Shown here: positions 13,301 through 24,635 of the stretch, piece after piece | Layout: every line of letters starts with the position of its first letter | Numbering within the stretch: position 1 is the stretch's first letter | NCBI RefSeq assembly: GCF_040712315.1 | Contig: NC_134015.1 | Span: forward strand, 49,755,964 to 49,819,963 | Reading direction: 5' to 3' | Length of the DNA stretch: 64,000 nucleotides | Source: Castanea sativa | Taxonomy: Eukaryota > Streptophyta > Magnoliopsida > Fagales > Fagaceae | The notes under the pieces: model-generated | The model's input: only the letters and a program-made list of their open reading frames with translations | Database searches by the model: none | What the model was told of the DNA's origin: nothing | Made by a program: the position numbers and the translations under genes

Positions 13301-14040
13301 TCCTGTTTCAAAAGTTCTCTCCCAAACTAGATTGGTCTATCTCCTGAAATGGTTGAGCCCCAGTTCTTTATTCTCTTTTTACAATTTTGTTCTAGAAAAT
13401 CTATTTCAAGTAACCTGTTAGGGTTATGGTAACTTGTTAGGGTTATGTTAACCTGGTAGGAGTATTATTTGAAATAATACATTTAATATCTTGTAAAAGG
13501 CTATTTTAGCTAGTGCTTTCAGAAGATTTTTAAGAATGTTATATGTTTTTTACACTCTTACAAAAGCAATATTTCAATACGGGACAGGGAGCAGCATATG
13601 AGTCATCCACAGCTATAGATGAGCTTTTTTCATGTAACAAACTTTTTACAGCTCACTACAACTTATTATCAGTAACAAAGATGATCTTCAGTGTATTTGC
13701 TATGGTTAAAATGCTTATTTGAACTTTTCTTGCAGTGCAGATGCCGCACATACTTTTCACTGGTCTTGAAGATTACAAGGCAAGAGGAACTCAATCAGCT
13801 CCTTACTTTGCTGTATCTTATTACAATGAATTTGCAGAAAGCAAGGACTTGGTGCTGATCCATGGTGATGTTGTGTTCACAAGCAAGATTAGTGACACAG
13901 AGGCAAAATGGCTGTTGGAAACGACCCAATCTTTTTATTTGAATGATGTGAGGTACAAGCTGGTTGAACGGTTCAACAAAGAAACATGTGATTTTGAGTT
14001 CAAGGATGTGTTGCAAGCATTAGACATGCCTATTCTATGA
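7392..14040 (+). CDS. ATP11-type mitochondrial F1-ATPase assembly factor, C-terminal exons (5' part not found)
   Basis: Four exons join in phase: 7392-7430 (DRSPEDIASAWDD), 11633-11712 (YHLGRGHIGASMKAK...), 11860-11918 (RYFVIPLWRGRGYTTMFAQ) and 13736-14040 (MPHILFTGLEDYKARG... to PIL and TGA). Each junction has GT donor and AG acceptor. The order and wording match the C-terminal region of plant ATP11/ATPAF1 proteins, mitochondrial chaperones that bind free F1 beta subunits during F1 assembly. No stop or frameshift interrupts these about 160 residues. The N-terminal exons with the targeting peptide are not recognised upstream, where a hAT-like element ends at 7386, so the 5' limit of the first exon is uncertain. 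Introns are 4.2, 0.15 and 1.8 kb; the largest contains an antisense LRR-kinase relic. It may be a 5'-disrupted copy or a gene with distant 5' exons. Confidence 0.75.
8288..10180 (-). pseudogene. LRR receptor-like kinase ectodomain pseudogene
   Basis: On the minus strand, from about 10168 downward, a signal-like start is followed by NEYALLAFKSHVSFEPENPL, NWSTTACFCNWMGITC and ALNLPNIGLTGTIPP: the LRRNT_2 cap and first leucine-rich repeat of a class XII-type receptor kinase. Further repeats appear in changing frames down to 8288, for example SSLEYLILRNNDLYGSLP near 9000-8930 and LSNNKLTGSIPPTLFSIS near 8480. Many frameshifts and stops separate them, and no transmembrane or kinase domain is visible. 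Intact relatives are plasma-membrane receptors in immunity or development. This relic sits inside the 4.2 kb intron of the ATP11-like gene in antisense orientation. Confidence 0.8.
10181..11632. other. Intron sequence of the ATP11-like gene
   Basis: No recognisable coding or repeat feature; AT-rich, ending in a T-rich tract and the acceptor TTTGTCAG at 11625-11632. Confidence 0.5.
12716..12879. repeat. Two-copy tandem duplication of ~82 bp
   Basis: The segment beginning GTTGTATGCACACTAATAT and ending in T-rich TTTTTTGATAAT occurs twice with a spacing of 82 bases and a few substitutions. It lies in the last intron of the ATP11-like gene, just before a G-homopolymer (about 12890-12910). Confidence 0.8.
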
Positions 14041-14830
14041 TCTACCAAATGAATGGAACTTGGCTAATATGATGGTGGAAGACAAGGATTTAGTCAGCAT
14101 AGGAATTGAGATTACTTAAATTGCGACAAAGACATTATCAGGAATTGTCCTCATCAGAATCTGGTCAAGTGTAGCATATTGAGCAACTGAATGGAAGATG
14201 TGGTGTAGTTCATTTCATGTTAATGTGTGCTGAAAATTCTGATTGCTAGTTTCCTTTTTTTCCCAAAATGGAATAACTACTGTTTTAGACACTACGGAAT
14301 TCTAGAGTTGATTTTGTTTTCCCTTTTTTGGTTTTGGGAAATATTATGTTGCATTTTTAGAACAAATAGAAGGCAAAGTTTTTGGACATTTTCACGTTAT
14401 ACATTCAAAATAGTAGTTCAAAGCAATATGTATTCTACGTTTGACTGTGTTTTAGTGGTCCATACTTGTGCTTTAAAGTGATGTTGTATTAATCAATAAT
14501 CTGTCATCTACTCATTGCTATAAAAGCTCAGTTGGACATCGACTGGATTTCTTATTTGAGTCTCATGTCATTGGAGCAAAGATTCAACGATTTCATTTGT
14601 TCTTAAGCAAATGCAAATACGCATAGAGATTGTGCCTAGTTCAGTCAAGGTTTTAGGAAAAGACTTGGATACTCTATCTGCTTGACAAAGAAAAAGGAGG
14701 GAAGAAATCCCAACTAAGGCAAAATATACAAAAAGTAAAAGGCTACAATTCTAATGTTGTTAATGTTATTAAAATTATGAGAAGGGTTGTTGATCTTAGT
14801 AAAATTTATGTGAACTTGTTACTTTATTTT
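14041..14830. other. 3' flank of the ATP11-like gene
   Basis: Presumed 3' UTR followed by AT-rich intergenic DNA. No other coding feature is supported. Confidence 0.45.
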
Positions 14831-15420
14831 TTCCTTCGATAAAAAATAACTTTAATTCAACCGACAAAAGATCAATATCCAAACTTTCAAGTATCCCAGA
14901 CAAGAGGAGGGAGGGAAGCTGCACAATAAGTCATGGCATTTTTCTTGTAGAAGAGCATCTCATCTTATCCCTGGAATCACTAGCCTCTACAAGTTCATTC
15001 ACTCTAACCTCCAAGTTGTTTATAGTCTTGACAAGGTTTAGAACTTATGGCCCATTTGGATTGAGGGGGAGAGTAGAGCTAAGTTGACTTAAAATAGGCT
15101 AATTTTGAGAAAAAATTACTTTATTTTACTCTACTCTATTCCCCCTCAATCCAAACGGACTATTATTTTCTATTATGGAGGATTAGGTTCCTTAGATCCC
15201 AAGTTTCTTCTAGTGTGAAAGCCATTTAAGGTGGCATTAGAGGGGCATGTTGATGAATGAGCGTTAGCTCTATTCAGTTGGTCCAGAGGGTTTAGCACCA
15301 ATTTAATAATATTTGCACTACTAAAAATGTAATTTTGAGAGTGTGCTATTGTTTCTCTATCCTCATTGCAAAGAGGACAGATTGAGTCAATAATTTTCAA
15401 CCTATGTGTTGAGGTCCAAA
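14831..15420 (-). mobile_element. LINE (non-LTR retrotransposon) relic, 3' part
   Basis: The minus strand from about 15400 encodes DSICPLCNEDRETIAH, resembling the zf-RVT zinc-binding module found after the reverse transcriptase of plant LINEs. Downstream on the same strand the sequence is non-coding and ends near an A/T-rich tail at about 14831-14860. It is split by a small MITE at 15048-15162. A heavily decayed 5'-truncated copy. Confidence 0.45.
15048..15162. mobile_element. Tourist-like (PIF/Harbinger) MITE, 115 bp
   Basis: The left end TGGCCCATTTGGATTGAGGG and the reverse complement of the right end (TAGTCCGTTTGGATTGAGGG) form inverted repeats of about 30 bases. TTA flanks both ends (15045-15047 and 15163-15165), the usual 3 bp target duplication of this superfamily. 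Confidence 0.8.
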
Positions 15421-16411
15421 ATATTACAAGTGTTGAAATTCAAAACTAAAGGGGCCCTCAAAGATAGACAATGCCCAATCTGCCTACCAAGGCCCACTTA
15501 AAATAAGTAAGAGGGAGCCCAAACCTATGAATGGGCAAGCTTTGGGCCATAGAAAAGGAAGAAAAAGGAAAAAAGAAGCTCAACCCGGCCTTTGTGAGGA
15601 GAGTTTCCCAGGGAGCCTAGAAAGGGACTAAACCAGGATACCTTGGGACAGCCAGGACCAAGGGAATCCTCTTGTGATGCATGTGACCTCTTTTGATGCA
15701 TGGGAGCTTCCAACCATCTCCTCGTTACCCCCTTTGTCTATGCTTAATGAATTCATTTGTTCAGAGAAATAAATATCCAACAAATGAAGTATATAGATAA
15801 TACAGTTTGGATTTAACAATGCTTGAATTTTCTAAGCCCACGTAATGTAGTTGAATTTAAGTGCATTATACCTCCTAAAACTATTTTTTTTGGTTAGATC
15901 ATCACTACCTTAGGCATCAGAATTCTTAAACCAATGCCACACTAGTGCCACCCAAGGCAGTCTTTGTTTTTGTAGGTATCCATCCCATTGACAAGTTGGC
16001 TATCTAACCACTGCTGCAGTATCATATCACATGGATTGTTTCTTCTTTTCTCGTTATTCACCCTCACCCTTTCTTCCCAGTTCCGTCTAATCCTTTCCTT
16101 GCCGTATATTTCTAGTGCTAAAAAAAATTATCATGCAGCGGAAATTGAGGACCAAAGCGAAAGCTCAACCCTGTGGTGGTGGCATCACTGTTTTTACTTG
16201 GACCCCTTTGTTTGAATTACATGGCATTCAAGGCTAGCATGCCAAAGAAAAATCCCTCTTTTTCTAACCTGTTGTTATATCATAATTTACAAGGAAAGCA
16301 TGCCAAAAAACTCTCAGCCAACAAAGGAGTGAGGGAGGTTTTAGTTTATAATGGTGCAAAACCAAGCATGGTAACTCTTATGTACGCATGCTTATACAAA
16401 CTATTCACAGC
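15421..16411. other. Intergenic
   Basis: GC content is locally higher at 15440-15730. Nothing recognisable is encoded; the short ORFs have no family features. Confidence 0.4.
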
Positions 16412-18230
16412 TCACAGATTCCTTTCGTGTGGTTCAAGCCAAGGAAATCCCAGGAAATCAAACCCCTCTTTCTCTGTGTTAAATTTAAAACTTGCACTAG
16501 CCCTTGTTCCGTGCAATTGAAAAATGCATGCTAAAGCTAGATGAACCATGTAAACAAGTGAAAGTGCAACAAACTCATATAAACTCATTACCCGTTTACT
16601 GCCTGAACCATGAGTAGCTGGAAACAGCCCTGTATCATCAAGCTTGAATCCTTTAGATTCTGCCAGCAATCTCAACCTACACCCAAGTATCAAGTAAATC
16701 GTATAAACTTTTACTCAACCATGGGTAGTTTTGGATTTCTTTTTAAAAAAAAAAATTCTTGATTGATCCATAAGTCTATTTGTCATAAATATTGCCCAAG
16801 CATAATGAAGACATTCTAAAATTGATGCAAAATATGGAGTACGTATAGAAAGTGAATCAATTTGTTACGAGAGAAAAGTAGGTACAAGGAATGGTTCTGG
16901 AAGACTCAACACCATTCTGTTGGTAGCAAATGAAATAATTGTCAGTACTATCAAAAAAGCTAGTTGTTTGTTTCCCTCTAATTTAATCTACTGCTTTCCA
17001 AGATATGTTAGTTCAGCAAATTCTGTTTATAGCAATATAGCATATTACTTAGAAATTTATACAACAATTGCTAGACATGTTACTCAAACAGAAGCACTAC
17101 ACTCTTTCCAATATTAAATATTTTTGATAGATGCATCGCCCTCATCCTTTGTTCATTTGCAAACTTACATCATTTGACACAGCTGACACATTTTTTTTTT
17201 AAGCCTACAAAATCCTATGCAGAGGGATCAGACATGCATTCTGTGAACTCTATTTGTTTTCATTAGGCAAACGCTTCATAAGCTAGAATATTTAAGAAAC
17301 TACAGAATTCAATAGTCAGTAAGGAGATTATACCTCCTATTTAACACATCATTCCCTGTCCAAGCTATAAGTCCAAATGCATATATATCCCTTGGGTCTA
17401 CCTACAAAAATGTAATAAATGCATTAAAAGTATCACGAAATCAATCATATACATTTCTGCAATTCTACATATAACAGTGAAAAGCTGTATACAACCAAAG
17501 GTGGCAGTTCATTATAGAAGTAACACATTTTTTTTTTGTGTGGGTGGGTGGGGGCGTGGTTTCAAGCATGAAAAAGGATTGGAAGAGGGGTTCTTCTCTC
17601 ACATTGTTGGGGGCTAAGAAACCCATAATTAGAATCCTCTTCAATAATGGCCTATGATTCTTCTGAGGGAGAGCATAGGAATAAACACCAGTACAGATAT
17701 AAAGTGCAGGCGTTCCTTTTGGTATTTTGTCTGAAATTAAGGAAACCATCAAGTACCTTCAAATCTATGCAGTGCTGCAGCTCATGCCCAGGATATGTGC
17801 ATAGACCAAAGTAAGTGTCAACACCAGAATCAGTACCCTGTGCAAACTTTTGCATAAAGTTAATGTGGGCATATTACAGCAAGTTTGACAATCACAAGGA
17901 TCTCATTTCCTATGACTGCAAAATGCAATTTGCAGAAACAAACTAATAGCTCTCAAAGTTCACAAGTTTTATTGTAAAACAATGGTTCTTAAAATATGCT
18001 ACACAAGATGACCAAAAAAAAAAAAAGGAAGCATCCAAAAAATAAATACCTATAAACTTCAATTACCTCCCCTTCTCATATATAACATAGAATACAAGAA
18101 ATAAGAGAGTCATGCGTTCAGCAAAGAGGGAGGGAGAGAGATAGGTCAATCAAACAGAAGAAAAATGATATTACCTCCTCACTGTGAGTAGTGAAAATCA
18201 AATCCTCTCTTAAGAACTTCATATCCTTTA
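16412..18230 (-). pseudogene. DNA polymerase lambda, 3' exons only (5'-truncated copy)
   Basis: Five minus-strand exons can be read: about 18230-18175 (KDMKFLREDLIFTTHSEE), 17837-17757 (GTDSGVDTYFGLCTYPGHEL...), 17401-17334 (VDPRDIYAFGLIAWTGNDVLN), 16676-16592 (RLRLLAESKGFKLDDTGLFP...) and about 16500-16412 (SASFKFNTEKEGFDFLGFPW... to TGA). Junctions are in phase with GT/AG signals and match the end of the thumb region of plant DNA polymerase lambda, the family X enzyme of base excision and end-joining repair. The BRCT, lyase (8 kDa), fingers and catalytic Asp-bearing palm exons are absent from the next kilobases upstream. KVYPRD is changed to KVDPRD at one splice junction. The fragment is intact for splicing but cannot make an active polymerase alone. 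Confidence 0.85.
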
Positions 18231-19509
18231 AACAATGGACATATTTTGATTAAAAACCTCTATGACTGTAAGTATAGAGTAATAACACGTGTATGACAGT
18301 TAGAATTTACAAAGAAGAAAGACTATAAGTCATAAAAGAATGTAAGACAGGTAAAGGGGTGACATAAAACAAAAATGATAACATTAAAAAAAAAAAAAAA
18401 GGCATGTCAAAGAATTGGGGCAGAAAGTGGCAAGATCTGCAGCAATCAAGGGTTAATTCAATTAGGTCATAAGAAATAATGTCTTTCATAGAATCTTTTA
18501 TGTTTGTAGAAAAACTGTTTGTTGGAATTTGGAGGCATCCAGGAATTTAATCTTCACTCTTTGGAACCAAGATCAGCCAGATATATGGTGGTCTGTAGAA
18601 AAATGTCCTGGATTTCTTATACTAATGACCATAATATTTTTTTATTGGCAGCTTACACATACACTCATTGGGTTTGAAACCCACGACCTCACCCCTACCC
18701 CTACACACTCATTGGGTTGTTGGCGAAGGATAAGTAACATCTACTGTTGTGGCGGATTAGATTTTGGAGGAAAGAAGTAGTACTAGCACTTGCAGTAGCA
18801 GAAGAAGCAGCAGCTATGGTGTTCAACTTCAACTTCAACAATAGCGCCCCACCCCACCACATCTCCAACCTAAGAGAGACATGATTGAAACTGCGTAGTT
18901 GCTTTTGTGCGGTGTGTCGGCGGGGCTGAATATGAATATCTAATTATCTCACTTTAGGATTGGTTTTTTTTAAAAAAAATTTTTTAATTAACGTTTTTTT
19001 ATAAATTAATTAGTAAATAATATATTAAATATTATTTTGGGGATTTCAAATGATAATGAAACTGTGGAGTTCTGAAACTTAGCAAACTGAAATAAAAGAA
19101 TGCAAATTTTTAGATAATTGAAATGAAAAATAGTAAGACTTAAATTATGAATTTTGGAATATGAGCTTTTTTTTTTTTTTGTTAAAATATTATTTTAATT
19201 TTTAAATTTTATCAAATATATTTTTTTCATATTTAAATTATTCTTTTTTATCTCATACTTTGTAAAGATTTTTTTTATAAATAATTTAGAAATAAAAAAA
19301 GATAAAAAAGAAATATTTTTTATAGTTTAAGAATGAAAAACAATCTTATGACAAAATTTAAAAATGACAAGAAATTTTTTTTAATAATTTAGGAAAAAAA
19401 AGAACTTTTTAATTGTTTAGAAACTAACAACTAACTTTTTAAAGTTTAGAGTTAAAAAATAAATTTTTAGTGAAGTTTAAAAAATAAAATAATAATAATA
19501 ATTATATTA

Positions 19510-19546
<37 letters not shown>

Positions 19547-19672
19547 TCACAATAGAGTAATAGACAATGGCAAGGATTTATTTATGCTTAAACCCTAAAC
19601 TAAAACCCCATATCTCTTCCTCTACAATTCTCAAAACCCCATTCCAATCCCACAAAATAAGAGAAAATCCAG
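18231..19672. other. Intergenic and upstream region of the helicase relic
   Basis: Contains a plant repeat-like stretch at 18650-18720 (CACTCATTGGGTTTGAAACC...), a short plus-strand open stretch at 18815-18880 of unknown nature, very A/T-rich DNA at 18950-19500, and an ATT microsatellite at about 19498-19543. No gene is recognised. Confidence 0.45.
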
Positions 19673-22600
19673 ATGCTTCTCAATCGCTCAGCTTCACTGC
19701 TTTACCTCCACAAGCTCTCACCTCCTCCTACTAAATTCTTTTCCCATTTCAAACACTCCTACTCTCTTCTTCTCTCTAACCCTTCACCTTCAGCTTCAGC
19801 ATCACCGCCATTACTTCCTTCATGCCCTTCATTTTCTTTGCCCAGGGTCAGCTTCTTTTGCCTGAACCCACCTCGCCAAAGACAAGCTAGACCTTTTGCT
19901 ACCGCCACCGCTGCTGCTGCGGAAGGGAAGGGAACTGACACGTTTTTCGCCGATGAAGACGTGTCGTGGGCTTCCCTCGGGGTGTCCGATAAGCTTTCTC
20001 GGGCTCTCTATAGTGCCGGCATCGATAGGCCCTCTCTGGTTCAGGTACCCACACACACTCACCCTGGCCTTGTTCACTCATTTGTTGAATTATAGCAGGA
20101 ATGTCAATGTTTTGTTTTTGATTTTTTCGGAGAAACGCAAGGCAAAGAGGGAAAAACAACGAATTTTGAGTTGTGGGTTTTGTTTTTTGAGGGGAAAAGA
20201 TGAAAATTTTGACCAATACGGTGTTTAATAAGCGAAAATTTCTATACTAGACTTGTTAAAGGCTTTGTTTTGGATCTCTCTTTGTAATTCTTAGGTTCCA
20301 TTTGGTTTTCAGTAGTATAAATTGATTGATATAAATTTAACAACACGTGATGATGTAAAGTTTTGAGATTTTGCTAAAGAAAAACACATGATATTATGGA
20401 TATGAAATGACATTTTACACTTAGTCATTTCAAATCCACATATTGATAATGCTCAAATTCCTTCATAAATTTCATTAATCAAGAAAATTCTATCATTTCA
20501 TACTTTATTCAAGTCATTTGAAACTAAAGATTGAAATCCAAATCCTTGTGCATTTATTTTTTATGAGTTTAGTGAGGGTTGTTATTAAGATATTTCTATT
20601 TGAAATATAGGCTGCTTGTATACCAGCTATACTTTCGGGAAAGGATGTGGTTGTGGCTGCAGAGACCGGTAGTGGTAAAAAAACAAGGATATTTGATTCC
20701 CCTGATCGATATGCTCTGCTCTGCACATGATGATTCTGTAACTACTGTTTCTGATCAAGAATCAATCCTCCCAAAGGATTTTTCTTCTTCTTTGCCCAAA
20801 TGTGCTGCTTTGTGAGCAAGTGGTGCGGATGGTGAATGTCTTTGTGGCGATGATGGTAAACCGCTTCATAAAGTTGCAGCTGTCTGTGATGGGCAGGTGC
20901 TTTATTTGCAAATTATTCTTGTGATAGACATGGGCTAATAGGCCTTTACATGCATAGTGTGTTAATTGAAGGGATTTGGGATCAGTTTTCTTTGGGGGTA
21001 TGTCTGTAGACATTTTAAGATTTTTTGGTTCTCACAAATAAGAAACTTTGACAGCGGGGATGGCCGGTTAATGAGCCTGATATTCTTGTGTAGACACCAT
21101 CTGCTCTCCTGAATAATATTGACCCAGATAAATGCCGTTGTTTGGCGTTTATGCGTGGGGTAAAATATGTGGTATGCTTTTTGTGTAACTAACTATGCGT
21201 AATTATATTGTTCATCTCAATAATCCCAAGTCTGATTTGGCAGAATGATAACACAGGAGAGATCACATTATTTATAAGTAACATATCTATTTACTATAAC
21301 TTGCAGGTGTTAGATGAGGCAGATATGCTTCTTTGTGGGGGCTTCCAGAACAAAGTTACTTGTCTATTAAACATGCTCCATTTTGATGAAAAGCTATTGT
21401 CTCAGTGAAAAGAATCTGTATCTGAGTTACCAGTGGAATTGGAGTCTGAACCTTTATCACACTTTACTTTGGAGGATAAGGAGGACCTACAAACTGACAT
21501 CATATCAGAAGGGGAGGAAAATTCTGAGGATGTTCATGTTGATGACTTAGCAGAGGATGTTGAAGCTGGGTCTAATAAAACAAAAGACTGGAGGAGATTG
21601 AGAAAAAATTATGAGAGCAGTAAACGGTACATTTGCGTTGCAGCCACCCTTACAGTAAATGGAAAGAAAACTGCTGGGGCAGTGTTGAAACAGATGTTTA
21701 CAGATGCCAATTGGGTCAGTGGAAACTACCTCCATTGTCACAACCCCAGGTGCCCCATCTATTTATGGTTGCCTACTAGTTTCTCTAGTGGTATTCTTTT
21801 CCCCTTGCTAGTAACACACGGTGAAATATTAGGTTTACTGCTGGCTCAATGGAAAATTTTCAGTATCACAATGCAGTATGTGTGTGTGTGTGTGTGTGTA
21901 TTAATTATAGTATGTACTATTTAGGACTCTTCCTATAAAGAGTAAGTGTATGGTGATCTAATGACTTATCTTAACAACAATTGCTAAATGCCAGTTCAGT
22001 CACTTACATTTAGCCCACTATAAGGCTGTTTACAAGCATGCAAAAGAATTATATTATGGTGCCATAGCACATGAAATGATGAAATCATACACATGGTTGG
22101 AGATGTTTACTCCATGCACCATGTTCATATATATATATGCATATACGTCTACATTTATATTTCCATGGTGATCCTTTTGATTCACATTGTCAATGCCTAA
22201 ATGCTATTAGTGGGCATGAGTTCAGATTATAAATTTTGGACCACTTCAGGGCTAGTAAATGACAATTTAATCCCTTGCTTGGTACATTGAAGTATTCTTT
22301 AGATGAGCATTATTAATTTTTCTGTGTAATAACTAATAACGAAATATTGGATAATAGAATTGAGAGCAATAGGCAGGGCATATATATGAAATTTGTGATA
22401 CATACCCATTGCTCCTGAACTATGTGTGTCAAAATTATGATATCTTCTACTTTAGCAGATCCTTAGCCAACTCATTGGCAATTTGGCAAATGATTTAACA
22501 ATAGCTTGATTGCATTGCCAATCATTAGTGTAGAATTTCAGGTGAGGCCTTGCATGTTTTTTGGGTGGAGCCCCCCGTAGGTGTGAAGCCATTATCATGT

Positions 22601-23300
22601 GCTTAGCTCATGGAAATTAGTGTTGATTAAGAATGGGAGGAGTCAGGAGGATGGAATTTAACCTCAAATAATACTTCAGGTGGGAAAAAAAAAAATGCAA
22701 CTCTAGTGATTTATGTTGAGATATATCTTCTTATGTTCTAGTTCTAGCCAAATAGTGTAACCTTTTTATTTAGTAAAGACTTAGGGAACTCACTGTTTTC
22801 TTTTTATCTGGAGTTGATTCAACTTTTGGGGGGGGGGGGGGGGGGGGTACACAACATAGCCCTGCCTTGAAGAGGCTTGCCGTCATAAAAAAGAAAAGAA
22901 AAAGTATTCTGCTAAATAACCTCTTTGGTGTTATGATGCATGTGGAAATGCATAAGAGTTGGTGATTATTGATTCAGTTCCATTTCAGATTGAAGCAGAG
23001 GTGGATTGAAGTTACAACTGAGACTCAGGCGGATGAACTCATAAATGCTGTGAATCAAGGTTTTAAATCTAAAGCTACTGAATGCCGAACCATGGTGTTT
23101 GTGAATACTGTTGAGGCTGCAGAAGCAGTGGCAATATATTGTTGAAAGCTGGCATTCAATGTTACTGTTACCATAAGGATGTCTCCTTGGAGGAACGTTG
23201 CCAGAGCTCAACCGATCTCAAAGAGAAAGGTGGTATTCTTGTGTGCACTGATGCTGCTGCACGTGGTGTTGACATACCAAATGTCTCACTTGTTATTTAG
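19673..23300 (+). pseudogene. DEAD-box RNA helicase, RH22 type, decayed with introns retained
   Basis: Exon 1 (19673-20044) starts MLLNRSASLLYL, has a Ser/Pro-rich organelle-targeting leader and ends in the Q-motif region (VSWASLGVSDKL...DRPSLVQ). Exon 2 (20611-20896) has IPAILSGKDVVVAAETGSGK but a +1 insertion in an A-run within the Walker A lysine/threonine codons, and a second frame change further on. Exon 3 (21055-21171) carries an in-frame TAG at 21091 inside motif Ib (ILV*TPSALL). Exon 4 (21307-21749) keeps VLDEADMLL (motif II) but has TGA at 21406. Exon 5 (22989-about 23300) keeps CTDAAARGVDIPNVS (motif V) but loses one base near 23133. Motif VI (HRxGRxxR) and the C terminus are missing. 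Intact RH22 proteins are plastid helicases in ribosome assembly. With at least five lesions this copy is a pseudogene, from genomic duplication rather than retroposition. Confidence 0.9.
21878..21899. repeat. GT microsatellite
   Basis: About ten GT units within the intron after exon 4 of the helicase relic. A G-homopolymer follows at about 22829-22847 in the same intron. Confidence 0.85.
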
Positions 23301-23741
23301 TTGCATCTCTTTTTATGAAATTAGCTTTTCCTCCATCATGTATCTGGTTCGTTTTTCACAGGACTGAAAGCCCTGCTAATGCTAGTTTTTTTCTTTTCTT
23401 TTCCTGTTAAGTACTAATGCTAGGTTTCATAGCAGTAAGTAAATGAGAAAGTACAAATGACAGACATCAAAAGAGCTTTTTAAATCATGAGAGTAAGCTC
23501 TAAGCACTTATTAAGCAACTATGAGTACTTTTACTGATTCTGATACTTTAGAGTGGAAATTGATAAATATTAATTCCATGCCATTAGAGTAAATCTAAAT
23601 AGGAAAACAAAATTATATAATTGTAAAAAGGAAAAAGGGAAAATATTTGTACATTTATATAAAAATGGTAAAATACACCTAAATGTAGACTTCCTATTAG
23701 TTCAAGCAAGGTCCAGTATCAAAGTGACATTTGCTTTTTAT

Positions 23742-24110
23742 ATTAGCATTTGCATCAGGTGGTGCAATTTTTTTTTTTTTAATCTATTTTAGTATAAAAA
23801 CATTTTTTATTTTTTTACATACTTACTTTTCAAAGCATTTTACATTAAATTATCTATTTTACATTACATTTTATTAAAATATTAATCTTTCTTTTATTTT
23901 TTTAAATTGTTTCTTTTTCTTTTTATACAATAATCACCATCTACTTTTTTCTTTCATACTTGAGTAAAGAAAGAATAAACAATTAAAAACAAAATAAATA
24001 GTATAAGTGTAAATTTATACAAGTACGATAGATGTGAGTCATTTTAAAACAAAGTTGTGTAAATTTTACATATTTTTCTGTCATAAAATTACTAATGCCA
24101 ATGCTCTAAT
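23742..24110. mobile_element. MITE (about 370 bp) of the GAGCATTxGCAT type
   Basis: The left end ATTAGCATTTGCATCAG and the reverse complement of the right end (ATTAGAGCATTGGCATTAG) are imperfect inverted repeats. The interior is very T-rich with no ORF. A related end, TTAGAGCATCCACATCGG, occurs near 43783. Confidence 0.6.
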
Positions 24111-24635
24111 AGGTGAACCATAAGCCTGGGTGATTCCCATCTCACCCATACCCTCTTGGCTAGATACGTGTGTTTTTTTAAGCCACATGTGCCTTTGATA
24201 AGATTTTTTTTACCCCATATCTCTACTTAATAATAATAATAATAATAATAATAATATCTCATCCTATGCCAATCCAAACCCATGACCGTTGTGAATAGCT
24301 TTTAGCTCCTGTCCAAACACCATTAGGGAAGAGATCTAACTATAAATAAAATAATAATAATAATAATAAGGGTCTGTTAATGTGTCCTTTAGGGCAAATA
24401 TTAACAAATTTATTTTTGAAAAAATTTTATTGAGAATTAAAAAAATTGTCAAACTTTTTCAATTTTTGATAAATTTTTATTTTAAAATTGATTTACTATT
24501 GTGTGTCTTTAATCAGCATATTAATAAAATCCTAATAATAATTCAACAAGACCTTCTTGTTGATTTTTTTTTTAAATTTTTGATAACCCCTTCTTGTTGA
24601 TTGAGAGAGAGTGTGTGTGACGGCGGCAAGCAGCC
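24111..24635. other. Intergenic, AT-rich, upstream of the F-box-associated gene
   Basis: Contains two ATA/TAA microsatellites (about 24228-24257 and 24348-24369). The 30 bases before the ATG at 24636 hold GAGAGAGAGTGTGTGTG, a likely 5' UTR. No obvious TATA box is assigned. Confidence 0.45.

Noticed and set aside
18529..18780. 83-codon plus-strand ORF upstream of the polymerase lambda fragment
   Set aside because: It crosses a common plant repeat (GGGTTTGAAACCCACGACC) and has no recognisable motif.
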